A DNA stretch of 64,000 nucleotides, from contig CM046452.1 of the NCBI GenBank assembly GCA_025506515.1, positions 71,356,580-71,420,579 of the forward strand, in the 5' to 3' direction. The DNA is from Flaveria trinervia. Taxonomy: Eukaryota > Streptophyta > Magnoliopsida > Asterales > Asteraceae. This document shows positions 1-10,984 of the stretch, one piece after another. Made by a program: the position numbers and the translations under genes. Each line of letters opens with the position of its first letter. Position 1 is the first letter of the stretch. The notes beneath the pieces were generated by a model, which worked only from the letters and a program-made list of their open reading frames with translations, did no database searches and was not told where the DNA came from.

Positions 1-323
1 ATGACTTCAGTAGATATCATCAGCTGATGTCTTCAGTCTTTGTCTTCAGACCTTGTACATCAGTTGTTGATCTTCAGCACTTGTAAACTCTTCAGCTGTT
101 GTACTTCAGTACTTTGGTCTTTCAGCTTCAGCACTTGTGTTCTTCAGCTGTTGTACTTCAACACTTTGGTTCTTCAGCTGTTGAGGTCTTCAGCCCTTGA
201 TCTTCAGCTGTTGAAGTCTTCAGCACTTGTCAAACTACTGATGAGGCTTTCAGCAGTTGTTGTGATACCATGTGGGACTTAGAGGTTTTCTGATCTTGGC
301 TCATTGGTTCTTTTGGTCCAACA
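1..323 (-). repeat. 3' LTR of element A, partial
   Basis: This segment matches 11545-11867 with two substitutions. It ends on the plus strand in tccaaca, so on the minus strand the LTR begins TGTTGGA. About 560 bp of the LTR lie outside the window. It is dense in copies of CTTCAG, CAGCTGTTG and CATCAGCTGATG, the element's own repeat vocabulary. Confidence 0.93.
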
Positions 324-333
324 AACTCCCCCT
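324..333 (-). promoter_or_regulatory. Polypurine tract of element A
   Basis: On the minus strand this reads AGGGGGAGTT and directly abuts the LTR start TGTTGG. It is the plus-strand DNA priming site of reverse transcription. The same tract, AGGGGGAGTT, precedes the LTR of element C at 17275-17284. Confidence 0.85.
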
Positions 334-358
334 GAACCAATGCAGCCAAACCTCTAAC

Positions 359-3300
359 TTATTTATTCTCCCACTTATTGATGGCAAAATGTTGGTCTTT
401 TTCCTTCTTGATCAGTAGAGAAGATGACCCATGTAAGCTCCGGCCTGGGAAGAACCTCAAATATTTGTTTGGCAGAGTATGAATGGAACTCTGTTTTGGG
501 GAACAGGACACAGAGTTGTTATCCCATTCATGAGATTCACTTCCCCATAATGAGTCTGTACGACTCTCTTGTGTAGACCTCAAGGAAGGTGATTTGTTCC
601 TCCATGGTTAGCTCTTCAGCACCTCCTTCAAACAATGATTCCGGCCCATAATACTCAGACAGGTATTTGGTCTGTTTCCCATTCTTTAGCTCCACAGTTG
701 TTATTATTCTGTAAGCAAACTCATCCGGGTGATCCCTCTAGGAACAACTGGAGCTCATTTTTCCTAACTTCCTCAAGCCTCTTGTAAACTAACCCCTTTT
801 TCACTATTTTTTTTTCCAGCATCTTCTGAGGGGTTAGATTAGCTTTGTAGGCCTTCTTGAAGTCTTCTAGGATTTCCCAGGGTGAAACTACAAAGACCAG
901 AGAGATCACTTCATCTACGATCTTTTTCACCTGGCCAATGTATCTCCGAGGTATATTGTTCTTATGAATTCGGTGAGAGACCCTGGGATCAGCCAAATCC
1001 TCACTCTTTCCTTTTGATATTGAAAGGTATGCCTGAGAGTGTAAAGTCTGAGGGCTTGCTCCTTCATATTGATGATGGAAGATGTGGCTGCATAAGCTTT
1101 GTCAACTCTCTTCAGCAATTCCTCATCATGCTGTTTATGAAGCTCTTCTTCTTCTAGCTTTACTTTAACCATTTGTCTCTGGACTTCAGGAGTAATTGCT
1201 GGAGTGACTTGTGGCCTTAGGCAACTGAATCACAGCTGAGCTGAGGTGCAGCCTGTCTTCATCATCTTCTTCATCTTCTTCTAGCCTCAATATCCTTCTC
1301 TTCTTCTTCAAGGGTATATCATCGGCTATGGGTTTTGAGGGTAAGGGAGTTGGTTTGGTGGGTTGTGTTTTGGTGGTGTTGGTGTGGGAATGTTGACAAG
1401 CTGTGCTAGCATCCTTGAGGTGAGTGTGGCTTTTGATTGCTTGGCTAGCTCAGTCCTGCTCCCAGCACCCACTTCATTCAAAGCCTCAATAACAAGCCCC
1501 TTAGTGTATGCTTCAGACGAACAGATCTTGGTGGTGATTGCCAAGATACTGTCCCTGGACCAAGCTTTGATTTCAATCATTGATCTTCCAAGATATTTTG
1601 CAATAAATCTGATCATGATTTCAAGCCTTTCTCTTTCTAACACTTCATAACTTGCCCATCTATTCTGGATTTCTTCAATCTCTAGTCGTCGAATCTCAGA
1701 GTCAAGTTTGTTGGTGTCATGGCCTTGCCTGAACAACTGATCAATGATGTTGTCCATTGATCTGCTGTGTTCGGCATCAGCCTCTTTTATCAGTAGCTCC
1801 AAGGCTTTATCTTCAGCAATGTGCTCATCAGCACCTTTCTTCCGCTTGTAGGTGAGCATTGGTTGCTGTTCTTTCTCCTCCTTTTGGGCTTGCTTTGCTT
1901 CCTTCTTTTCCTCGGATCTTTTCCTCTTCTTTTCTTTCACTGCAGTACTCTCCCCCTTTTTGGTTGCATTGGAAGGGGTTTGTACCGCAGAAAGAGTCTT
2001 TTGGACAGCAGCATCAACCAAGGGCTGTAAAGTTGAGGAAAGCCTCTCATCAATGGCTTTGATCACTATATCAATGATTATGGGTGTGATGAGAGGGAGG
2101 GAATTTTGGAGTACAGCACCTATTTGCTCAGGAAGGTTCTGTTCCTGAGAAGTAGGGCCTGAAGCAGAGGCAGGTGGTTGATGTTAGAGTGGCTCGGTGT
2201 TTGGGAAACCTTCAAGTGAAGGTGCCATCTGTGGGTGGATAGAGGCAGATGGTCTTTCCTTTGTGAGAGTTGGTCAAGTAGGTTTTGCAGCCTACTGACT
2301 TTCTCTTCAAGGAGTGTGTTTGGGCAAGAACATCAAAGAAAAAGCCCAGGTCATCATCAGCCGAAGCTGAATCAGCTGACCTCCTGCTTAGAGCAGGATT
2401 TACATGCACTGGGTGCAGACTAGTTGGTGCATGTGCCCCTTATGCTTGGTACTGGGGACTTCCAGCCTCAGGACAATGTCCATCATCAGCTGTTGCCTCT
2501 AGTGAGGTCTTAGCAATGTTACCAGCCTCACTCTGGTCATGTGCTGAGTCAAGGAGGTGGCAGCCTCACTAGATATTCTAAGCTCCTTGTCTACACCAGG
2601 AGATAGAATTGGGAAACCCCTGTGCTGTGGGTTCTCAAGTGCACTGTGTTCCTCCCCCTCAATTGTAGAGGTATTCCCAGTAGTAAGTGGTTTCTGGGGA
2701 GGGGGTGAGGAGTGCATTGAGTCAGCACTTGTGCAACTATTAAAGTTGGGCTATGAGGGGCGGTTGTTTGGGGTGAGGGGATAGAAGCAGTATACACCTG
2801 GGGAGGTTGGTGCTCTTCAATGGCAATCTCCTCAAGTGAGGAAGATCCCAGATAAGTAGGTACCCCTTGTGTGGTTGCTGCAGGCTCCTGAGAGAAGCCT
2901 GAGCGGCTGTGGCTGGAGGAGTCATTGTATCCACTAGGGGGTTTGGACTAGTGGATATATCCTGCGTTTGTGTTGCAGGGGCATCCTTAGGGACTCAATT
3001 CCCTGAGTAGCCGTTTTGGGTTTCTTTTTGGTGGGTTTGGTGGGGACTTTGGATTTGGGGGTGGTGGCTGTGGGTTCCAGCTGCGTGGGTTTTCGTAGCT
3101 TGGCAGCCATTTTGAGTGTCCGGTCAGAGTTGTGCCGGGAGTATACTTCCGGCAGAACAGCCGTAGCAGGGACTCCCAAGCCAACAAGTCCCTCAGCATT
3201 AAGCTGGTCAGTAATAATGGCCATTATGAACCGTGGATAAAGTATCCAACGGTTGGCAGTTAGTTTTTGAGCCATATCTTGAGCTCTGAAAAATATTATT

Positions 3301-3824
3301 CTGAAAAGTTTAGTGGTTGTTGCTCAAGGATAGAATACATTACCTGCTGCCATTTGGTGGACATTTGATCCCAAGACGACGTCTTAGGGGCCAAACATAC
3401 ATTTATCATGTGAAAAATCAGGCGCTCAGCGTCATTAAAGTGTTTCTTCATGATGGTGGAGGCACTGAGATCGCCTTGATATCCATGTTGAGCAAAGGAT
3501 AGATCTATGGTGCCCTTCGGATATCCAGCAGGAGAAGTAGCATCATTCAGTTGAAGAATTTGGCGGATTATTGCAGGAGTATGACTACTTCTTTGTTGTT
3601 GACGACCGATCGGAGGGATGGTGTGTTGTGCTCCCCAGTGGTAACAGTAACGTTCATCCAAAATTGGTGCAAGGATTCGGCATGTAAGATGGGGTTCAGA
3701 AGAAATGCCTTGTTGTATTGGGACTGAACCATAAGATCGATAGCAATATCGAACTTAGTCCAGATCGGCGATTTAGTGAGGTAGGCAACACAGTGTGTCA
3801 CGGTTTAATTTGCATAGACGCCAT
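359..3824 (-). pseudogene. Extra ORF of element A, broken by frameshifts
   Basis: Downstream of pol and ending about 25 bp before the polypurine tract lies a coding block of about 1,150 codons, now in several frames. An ATG at 3824 opens it. A stop and a small shift lie about 25 bp in, and reading resumes at 3801 (AYLTKS, then NPILHAES and HQFW). Further pieces are 3296-3661, 2934-3275 (YPRF motif), 1326-2066 and 359-1172. The 1326-2066 piece starts with a lysine/arginine-rich stretch (KEKKRKRSEEKK, NLS-like) and continues as charged helical sequence. The last piece has LIKKE near its end, matching LIKKG at the end of element C's copy. I see no signal peptide or membrane segment. Sireviruses are known for an envelope-like ORF at this position. 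As I recall, similar Asteraceae proteins are auto-named synaptobrevin/longin-like, which I could not check. Function unknown. Confidence 0.7.
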
Positions 3825-3924
3825 TGAGAAGAGGGAAGTTTTGGAGAGGAACGTTAGGTTTGAAGAAGATGAAGCAATGAGAGCTAAGGTTAGGGGTTAT
3901 ATAGGGTACGGGTAAGGAAACGAC

Positions 3925-4572
3925 TGAAGGATGTGGTGTTAGTCATCAGTAGTTTTAAACGACCGTTGACATGGTATTATCCTTTCAGACGTTGAAACAG
4001 CTGAAGTCGTGGTGTTAGGCATCAGTAGTTTAGAAAACTACTGAAGACCGTGGTTTTGACTTCAGATGATTGAAACAACTGAGGACTTGGTGTTTGTCAT
4101 CAGTAGTTATGAAACTACTGAACCGTGGTTTTGTCATCAGCTGTTGTAAACAACTGAAGACTAGGGATTAGTCATCAGTAGTTATAAAACTACTAAAGAC
4201 GTGGTTTTGCTTCAGTTGTTTAAAATGAAACAGCAGTTGTACAAACGACTGAAGAGAAAGTTCTCTTCAGCTGTTTTCGTCAATTCTTAGCTTTTCAGCT
4301 GTTTCAATCTGTCCTCAACACATTCATCAGTCTTTTTGGCTGATTCAGTTGTTTCGTAGGACATCAGTACTTATCTGTTTTTACTGATTGCAGTGGTTGT
4401 AACTGCATCAGTAGTTGTGACTACATCAGTAGTTTAGAACAGATGAAGTACTTCAGTACTTGTGAGACATTTAGCCTTCAGTAGTTATAAAAACTACTGA
4501 GGGTAAAAGAGCTCATCAGTACTTATATGTGACATAGGTACTTATGATCATCAGTATGAATTACTAAGATCA
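3925..4572. repeat. Array of short palindromes between pol and extra ORF, element A
   Basis: The 650-bp spacer between pol and the extra ORF holds at least five near-palindromes spaced roughly 35-80 bp apart. Examples are CAGTAGTT-(4 nt)-AACTACTG at 4101-4120 and similar units at about 4023-4043, 4130-4156 and 4176-4194. The arms vary (TAGTT/AACTA in some units, GTTGT/ACAAC in others) while pairing is largely kept. Many units follow the phrase gtggttttg and a catcag or cttcag start. The same vocabulary fills this element's LTR (11270-11560). Confidence 0.75.
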
Positions 4573-6056
4573 TCAGTAGTTGTCACTTATTCTAGTTGCA
4601 GCATACCAAGCCTTAACCCAGGTTTTGGAAAGTTGAACTATCCAAGGCTTAGTAAAAATGTCTGCAAGCTCATCAGCACTAGGCACAAACTTAGGATCAA
4701 TCAGACCTTTTTCAAAACAATCTCTTATAAAATGATGTCTGATCTCTATATGTTTGGTCCTAGAGTGCTGGACTGGATTTTTGACAATACAAAGAGCTGA
4801 AGCACTATCCATTAACAATGGAGTCTTAGTCTCTGTAATGCCATAATCCAAAAGTTGGTTTTGAAGCCAGTACCTGAGATGTACAACTTGCAGCTGCAAT
4901 GTACTCTGCTTCAGCAGTGGATGTAGCAACTGAGGTCTGTTTCTTGCTCTGCCAAGAAATCAAGCAGTTGCCTAGGAATTGACATCCACCAGAAGTTGAT
5001 TTCCTGGTCAACTTACACCCTGCATAGTCACTGTCAGAAAAAGAAACTAATTTACCAGAATGTCCGGTAGAATACCATAAACCTAGAGATGGAGTGCCTT
5101 GCAGATATCTAAAGATCCTCTTGACTGCAATCAGATGAGACTCTTTAGGTGCAGCCAGAAATCTAGCACAAACACATGTAGCAAACATAATATCTGGTCT
5201 AGAAGCTGTTAAATACATCAAGGACCCAATCATACATCTGTAAAGTGTTTCATCAACCACTTTACCTTTCTGATCTGAGTCCAGTTGTGTGGTGCTGCTC
5301 ATGGGAGTAGAACAAGGCTTACAGTTTTGTAAATCAAACTTTTGCAAAAGATCTTTTGTATATTTGGACTGATGAATAAAAATTCCATCAGCCTTTTGTT
5401 TGATTTGCAACCCCAGAAAGAACTGTAATTCTCCCATGGCACTCATTTCAAACTTCTGTTGCATCAACTTTGTAAAGGCATCACACAACTTTGGATCAGA
5501 GGATGCAAAAATGATATCATCTACATAAATTTGAACAAGTAGATTATGTTGCCCAGCTTTCTTAATGAATAAAGTCTTGTCTATGGAGCCTCTAGTGAAA
5601 TTTTTTCCAGAAGAAAGTTTGATAATGTCTCATACCAGGCTCTGGGAGCTTGTTTTAACCCATAAAGAGCTTTATCAAGCTTATACACCCAATTAGGATG
5701 TTTATTGTCCTCAAAGCCTGGAGGTTGACATACATAAACCTCTTCTTTAATTTTTCCATACAAAAATGCACTTTTGACATCCATTTGAAAAACTTTAAGG
5801 TTTTGATAAGCAGCATAAGCTAAAAACAATCGAATTGCTTCCAGTCTGGCTACAGGGGCAAGGTTTCATCATAATCAATACCTTCTTCTTGTGCAAACCC
5901 CTGAACAACCAGTCTGGACTTGTTCTTAACAATAAGCCCATTTTCATCAGTTTTGTTCCTAAACACCCATTTAGTGCCTATTGCACACTTACCTGGAGGT
6001 AGAGGAACCAGTTCCCACACTTGCTGTTTCTTGAACTGAAGAAGCTCAAGCTGCAT
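4573..6056 (-). pseudogene. Reverse transcriptase and RNase H of element A, frameshifted
   Basis: This is the copia-type RT/RNase H block. In order on the minus strand: the RT entry motif (QQVWELVPLP, then GTKWVFRNK) at 5850-6056; VKSAFLYG and ALYGLKQAPRAWYE at 5581-5829; an intact YVDDIIFAS catalytic box near 5490-5530; FFLGLQI and RPDIMFATC at 4826-5488; TEAEYIAA of RNase H; and the terminal KTKHIE-like, HHFIRD and LADIFTKP motifs at 4573-4800. Small indels break the frame near 5865, 5590 (in an A run) and 4875 (two bases lost). The catalytic residues themselves are present. All the breaks I could place here are indels. Confidence 0.88.
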
Positions 6057-6079
6057 GGCATCAACCCATCCATTGTCCT

Positions 6080-7673
6080 TTAAAGCAATGTGATAATTCT
6101 TTTGCTCTTGCTGACTGATGAAGAGAGCATAGAAGCAGAAATTGACAATTGACTTCTTGTTGATACTCCAGCAGTGATATCACCAATGATTTGAGACATA
6201 GGGTGATTCTTCAGATCTTGATACACAATGAGATCTGTGCAAGTGTTTGTAGCCGGTTCAGCAGCAACAGATGGTGATGGTGTATCATTTCCTGAAACCA
6301 ATCAGTGGGTGGTAATTCAAAGGAAGTTGAATTCGAAGAAATCTCATCAGCATTTGTTGTGGATGGTGCTACTGGAGCTACAGGAACATTAGGTCTAGCT
6401 GAGTCAGGCAGCTGATCACTAAACCTGAAGAGGTGAGTACTGCAATCATCATCATCATCAGCAGTACCACTAGGTGGTGAACTGTTGACAGGAGCAACAG
6501 TAGGAGTTTGATAAGGAACATATTGCAGTATGTCCAAATCAAATAACTCCACAGGACTTTGTGAAATCTTGTCCTTTGGAAATTCATTAAACTTAACATG
6601 TATAGTTTCTTCAACCATCTTTGTTCTGTAGTTGAAGACTCTGTATGCCTTGCAAGTAGATGAATAACCAACAAAGTACCCTGCATCCACCTTAGAATCA
6701 AATTTATGGAGTTGATCCTTTGTGTTGAGAATGAAACAGGGACACCCAAATGCTTTGAAAAATGAAATTAGAGGAGCCAAATGATGGAGAACTTCATATG
6801 GAGTCTTCATCAACCTCTGATTTACTAAAACTCTATTTTGCACATAACAAGCTGTGTTGACAGCTTCAGCCCAGAAGGTCAATGGCAAACCTGAGTCAGC
6901 CAGCATGGACCTTGCGCAGCTTCAATGAGGGTCCTGTTCTTTCTCTCCACTACTCCATTTTGTTCTGGAGTCCTTGGAATGCTGAACTGCCTTTTGATTC
7001 CCTTTGAAAGATAGAAGTCATCAAGTGTATGATTTCTGAACTCAGTTCCATTATCACTCCTAATACACTTGACTGGAAGGGAATACTGCTTCTCAATGTA
7101 CAGCACAAAGTGAATAATCTTCTGAGCAGCCTCATCCTTTGAATATAGAAAGAAAGTCCATACAAATCTGGAGTAATCATCCACAATTACCAGACAGTAT
7201 TTCTTCTTTGCCATGCTCATTACTCTCACAGGACCAAATAGATCCATATGCAGTAATTGCAAGCAGGCAGTGGACTTGGACACTTCAATAGGAGGGAATG
7301 ATACTTTGTGCTGTTTTCCTTTTAAACAAGCAGTGCAGGTTTCATCACAGTGGAACTCCTTTATTGGTAAGCCTCTGACTAAACTATTGTGGCTAAGCTG
7401 ATTCATGTTTTTGAGATTAACATGACCAAGCCTCCTGTGCCACAGTTTAGATTCTTGAGAAGAGGCTTTGGAAAATAGGCAAGGATTGCCTTTGAGATCT
7501 ATCTTCTTAGAGAGATCTAAGGCATACACTCTTCCTGTCCTGTTGGCTTTCAGGAGAGTGTGATCATCCAACACCTTGTCAATCAAGTGCAAAACTTTGG
7601 ATGACAGAATCCTACAGTTTTGACTGGTGAAAAGGGCAACATGGCCTTTATCACACATTTGACTGACACTCAA
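6080..7673 (-). pseudogene. Integrase of element A, frameshifted
   Basis: The N-terminal zinc-binding GAG-pre-integrase part is visible as LWHRRLGHVN followed by CTACLKGKQH. The catalytic core follows: LLHMDLFGP, VDDYSRFVW, RSDNGTEF and the PEQNGVVERKN segment with the catalytic Glu, so the DDE triad is complete. The reading frame breaks by a small indel near 6905, just after LIEAAQ, and resumes with FWAEAVNTACYVQNR. Further shifts lie near 6290 and 6150, in the linker before RT (HPMSQIIGD, STRSQ). The product would join the cDNA ends to host DNA. Confidence 0.87.
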
Positions 7674-7808
7674 GAGTTGTACTTGAGATTTTCCACATGA
7701 TTAACATCATCAAATTTGATTTCTCCATTGGAGACAAAGCCCTTACCGATGATGTAACCCCTAGCATCATTGCCAAAAGAGACAAATCCCTTCTTTCCTT
7801 GAGAGTAG

Positions 7809-8213
7809 TCATGAAGAAGAGCTGTTCCCAGTCATGTGCATAGATCCCCCACTGTCTACATACCAGATGCTACTTTGGCATGTTGAAGAACCCTGCAATA
7901 ATAAACAATCAGTTAGTTTTAGAGACCCAAACCTTTTTGGTTTTGGGCCTGGTCTCATCAATAGATGGTAACTAACATGTTTATTTGAAACAACAGCCTG
8001 AGAGGAAGAAGATGGTGTAGAAGAGGAGTCCTTTGGCTTGGACCTCCTTTTCTGTGGTATCAACATAGGAGAATCTAGTTGGTTAACTCTACCCAACAGA
8101 TGTTGTACCATCATCACCAGCTGTGTCTGATTTTGTGATAAAGCTTTCAGCTCATCAGACACATTGCTAGTGGAGTTAGATAAGTTCCTATGTTGCACCT
8201 TCTTCTTGAGCAC
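7809..8213 (-). CDS. Aspartic protease region of element A pol
   Basis: Near the C-terminus of this 134-codon segment, IWYVDSGGSMHMTGN carries the copia protease active site (DSG, followed by the typical HMTGN). Upstream is low-complexity Ser/Thr/Lys linker. The next in-frame piece of pol lies beyond about 7680-7800, where the clear frame is lost before the integrase zinc domain. It would be part of one Gag-Pol polyprotein. Confidence 0.7.
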   Translation of the reverse strand: MLKKKVQHRNLSNSTSNVSDELKALSQNQTQLVMMVQHLLGRVNQLDSPMLIPQKRRSKPKDSSSTPSSSSQAVVSNKHVSYHLLMRPGPKPKRFGSLKLTDCLLLQGSSTCQSSIWYVDSGGSMHMTGNSSSS

Positions 8214-8215
8214 CC

Positions 8216-9178
8216 TCAGCTGTCACCTGTTTAACCCCTTCCTTTTTGGATTTCTTTAAGGACTTAAGGGTTACAGGATTTGATGTTGCTGATACAAAAT
8301 GGTCTCAAACTCAGTTTTCATTTTTACCATTTTCTCATTAATTTCTTCTTTTGTTTGAGTTTGGAACCTCTTTTGTACCAACAATCATCTGTAAGATGAT
8401 TGAACAAAACACATACTTCACATGGTTTCTTCTTCATCTTAGGTTGATCATCAACTAAAGATGGTGAAGCAACAGAAGACTTGTTCTTCAATGCTTTGGA
8501 AGCATTGGTTGCTTTCTTGACTACCTCTTTAGTAGTCTTCAAACTCTTTCTACTGCCAGTTTTCTTCTCTTCAGTACTGACAGCAGTTGAAGTTTGAACG
8601 TCAGGTGTTAAATCCTGCTCTCTAGTCCTTTCAGGACCTTCAGGATTAACTCCTGAGTTGATCAACTCATTTATCATGTGAATGTCAGTATTTGAACCAT
8701 CAACATCAGCTAATAGGTTCAAAGAGGGCTTGATGCTGACTGCTACTTCTGATTGTGCTGTATCAGAAGGTAGATCACATGATGTGATGGATTGGTTATC
8801 ACTCTCACCATCAGATTCTACCTCTGCTCTTGGGGTAAAATCTGTAGGTGGAGCAGTGTGATTGTAACCAATTCCAAACTTCACATTTGAAGCAGATTGC
8901 TTACTAAGAAGCATTTCAAAACCTTTGCATGATTGTACCCATCTATCACACTCGACCTGGGTAACTGCAAGGGTTTCTTTGAGATCTCTTGTACTTCTCT
9001 AGAAGTACTTCTTCTCTAGCCTTATCATCAATTATTTGGCAATTCAGTTTATAAATCTCATCATTTTTATCTTTGAGCACAAACTCAAACTCAGCTTTGT
9101 TTTTGGAAATTATTTGTTCTAGCTCAATGTTCTTATTAATTAGAGCTACATTTGCTTCTCTAATGGAAGCAAATGCTG
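8216..9178 (-). pseudogene. C-terminal Gag of element A: coiled coil and second zinc knuckle
   Basis: Between the 523-codon gag piece and the protease the minus strand encodes a heptad-like charged helix (about 8960-9175, with KNIELEQII and KNDEIYKLN). A Ser/Thr/Lys-rich stretch follows (8324-8914), ending in a knuckle of the form CX2CX9C (CEVCVLFNHLTDDC, His present), a standard CCHC spacing. A coiled coil plus a second knuckle is usual for the long Gag of Sirevirus-type elements. The frame is interrupted around 8914-9178. Confidence 0.65.
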
Positions 9179-10750
9179 CTATGCATGGTTCAGAACATAA
9201 TTTGGCTTTTGCCTCAGAGGATACCTGTGATACCTGAGGTGTAGAGGCATTGGAAATGAAGTATCAGCAGACTCCAAAGCCATAAGAGCTAGATTCCCAA
9301 AGGGACTGTCACCACCATGTTGACCAGCACCTGAGAACAGTTGATCATGACCAGACAAGTCATCCGGTAAACTGCTCCAGTCAACAACTCCTGGGGTGAA
9401 GAAGCTGTGCCGTTGAGATTGAGGTTGTTGATGAGATAGGGAAGGCTGAGGTTCTGGTAGTGCATGAGGCTGTGGTGTCATAGGAACTTGAACTTGATTT
9501 GACTGTGGCATGTAATAACAAGGGTACGGATATGGCATTTGACCCTGAGGAACAAAATATTCCGGAGATTGTTGTTGAGGATGATGACTAGAGGTGACAG
9601 GATGTTGCCCTCTGTGTTGTTGACTATTGCCAGGAAAATTCACAAAGGGTGCAGTAGAGTTAGATCCAGTTGATCTAGACTCTCTTGCAAAGTGTCCAAG
9701 CCTTTGGCATTTGTGACACCTCAACTTGCTCTTGTCAAACCCAACTTTGGTTTTGCCAGAGAGTCCTGGGAATTTTCTTCCAGTTCTTTTATAGAACTTC
9801 TGAGATCTGATATTTATCAAGGCCATTTGGCTCAAAATATCCATCTCTTCTAAGTCATCATCAGCAATCCCCTTGAGATCATCCATCATGAAACATAGAT
9901 TGTCATTATTACACCCAGTAAACTGACCATCAACACTCACAAATGCAGAATCAGAAGTGCTTGAAGAGAAATTAATATGCTCATCATACTGGCATTCAGA
10001 TGAAGCATATTCTGACTCATGACCCACCAAGGCAGTGTTGCCTTGTATAAAGTCTTCAGTAAGCTTTCCAGATGAAGACAGCTTTCTCTTCTGTTCTATC
10101 TCTCTCTCAAAAGTGAGCAGTTTCCCATGGAGTTGGGTGAGAGATAGTTTGTCCAAACTTGCACTGGAGCGTAGGACAATAGTATATGTGTCCCATCTCT
10201 CAGGCAGTGATCTGAGAAATCTGTTATTCATCTGAATATTGGTGTATTCAAGTTTGACCATTTTTAGTTCAGAGATTAAACAAGAGAACCGCTCATATTG
10301 TTGAGTCAGTGTCTCACCCTTTCTATGAGAGAATGTCTCATATTGTTGGGCAAGAATTTCTCTATTATTTGCCAAGACCTCATCTGTTCCTCCAAATTGT
10401 TCTTTCAAGGCAATCCAGAGGTCATGGGCAGTTTCATGATGCATTAGCCCAGAATAGATTTCATTGGGCAATGCCATGGCCAGAATTCCATGGGCTTTTG
10501 CATCAATTTCAAGAAACTTCTTATCCTCATCTGAGTATTGCTCCCTCCTCTTCGGAACCATTTGATTGGTTTCTGGGTTATTCACCATAGGCTTGTGTGG
10601 ACCATGTACCACTGATGTCCAACACCCTGCGCTGTTAACAGACAGGTGATGGAGCATACGTCTTTGCCATATGTTATACTCATTCCTAACCAGCATAGGT
10701 GGCTTGGTTGAGGAACCAGTATTGTGAGGATCATTGGAAGGAGTGGTCAT
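9179..10750 (-). CDS. Gag of element A (N-terminal and central part)
   Basis: This 523-codon ORF begins 220 bp downstream of the primer-binding site. Residues about 1-240 match the copia Gag pattern: NIWQRRML, HGPHKP, YSDEDKKF, a DLW..L motif, EQFGGTDEV, LSELKM-type helices and RFLRSLPERW. This domain family is known from UBN2/DUF4219-type annotations. Near residue 345 is a zinc knuckle, CHKCQRLGHFARES, whose fourth ligand is Ser instead of Cys. The C-terminal third is rich in Gln, Pro and Ser. It is the longest intact retroelement ORF in the window. Product role: capsid/nucleocapsid assembly and RNA packaging in the cytoplasm. Confidence 0.88.
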   Translation of the reverse strand: MTTPSNDPHNTGSSTKPPMLVRNEYNIWQRRMLHHLSVNSAGCWTSVVHGPHKPMVNNPETNQMVPKRREQYSDEDKKFLEIDAKAHGILAMALPNEIYSGLMHHETAHDLWIALKEQFGGTDEVLANNREILAQQYETFSHRKGETLTQQYERFSCLISELKMVKLEYTNIQMNNRFLRSLPERWDTYTIVLRSSASLDKLSLTQLHGKLLTFEREIEQKRKLSSSGKLTEDFIQGNTALVGHESEYASSECQYDEHINFSSSTSDSAFVSVDGQFTGCNNDNLCFMMDDLKGIADDDLEEMDILSQMALINIRSQKFYKRTGRKFPGLSGKTKVGFDKSKLRCHKCQRLGHFARESRSTGSNSTAPFVNFPGNSQQHRGQHPVTSSHHPQQQSPEYFVPQGQMPYPYPCYYMPQSNQVQVPMTPQPHALPEPQPSLSHQQPQSQRHSFFTPGVVDWSSLPDDLSGHDQLFSGAGQHGGDSPFGNLALMALESADTSFPMPLHLRYHRYPLRQKPNYVLNHA

Positions 10751-10970
10751 TTTCAGTTCAAAAACAATTTAGTTCAAGTTTTAAAAAGTTTTAGACAGAC
10801 CACAACAAACTCAATGAGAACCAAGAAAAGATCTCAGGATGAATGAGCAGAAATACAGAAAATTCAATCTCTATAACCGTTTCTTGCAAAAACAAAGGCT
10901 AATTCAATCAAACTTAGATCTTGAATAGCAGTTTCAATGATCAATTGTTAGATCGATCAATGATTAACCT

Positions 10971-10982
10971 GCTCTGATACCA
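10971..10982 (-). promoter_or_regulatory. Primer-binding site of element A (initiator tRNA-Met)
   Basis: The minus strand reads TGGTATCAGAGC, the perfect complement of the 3' end of plant initiator tRNA-Met. It lies two bases inside the 5' LTR end and fixes element orientation. Confidence 0.95.
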
Positions 10983-10984
10983 TT

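Noticed and set aside
40..282. An 80-codon plus-strand ORF, repeated at 11584-11826
   Set aside because: It lies antisense within the LTR of element A and consists of Leu/Ser runs generated by the CTTCAG repeats. Being present twice only reflects the two LTRs.
359..3824. A true envelope gene in element A
   Set aside because: No signal peptide, cleavage site or membrane anchor is visible in any piece, and the motifs match other copies with nuclear-type features.
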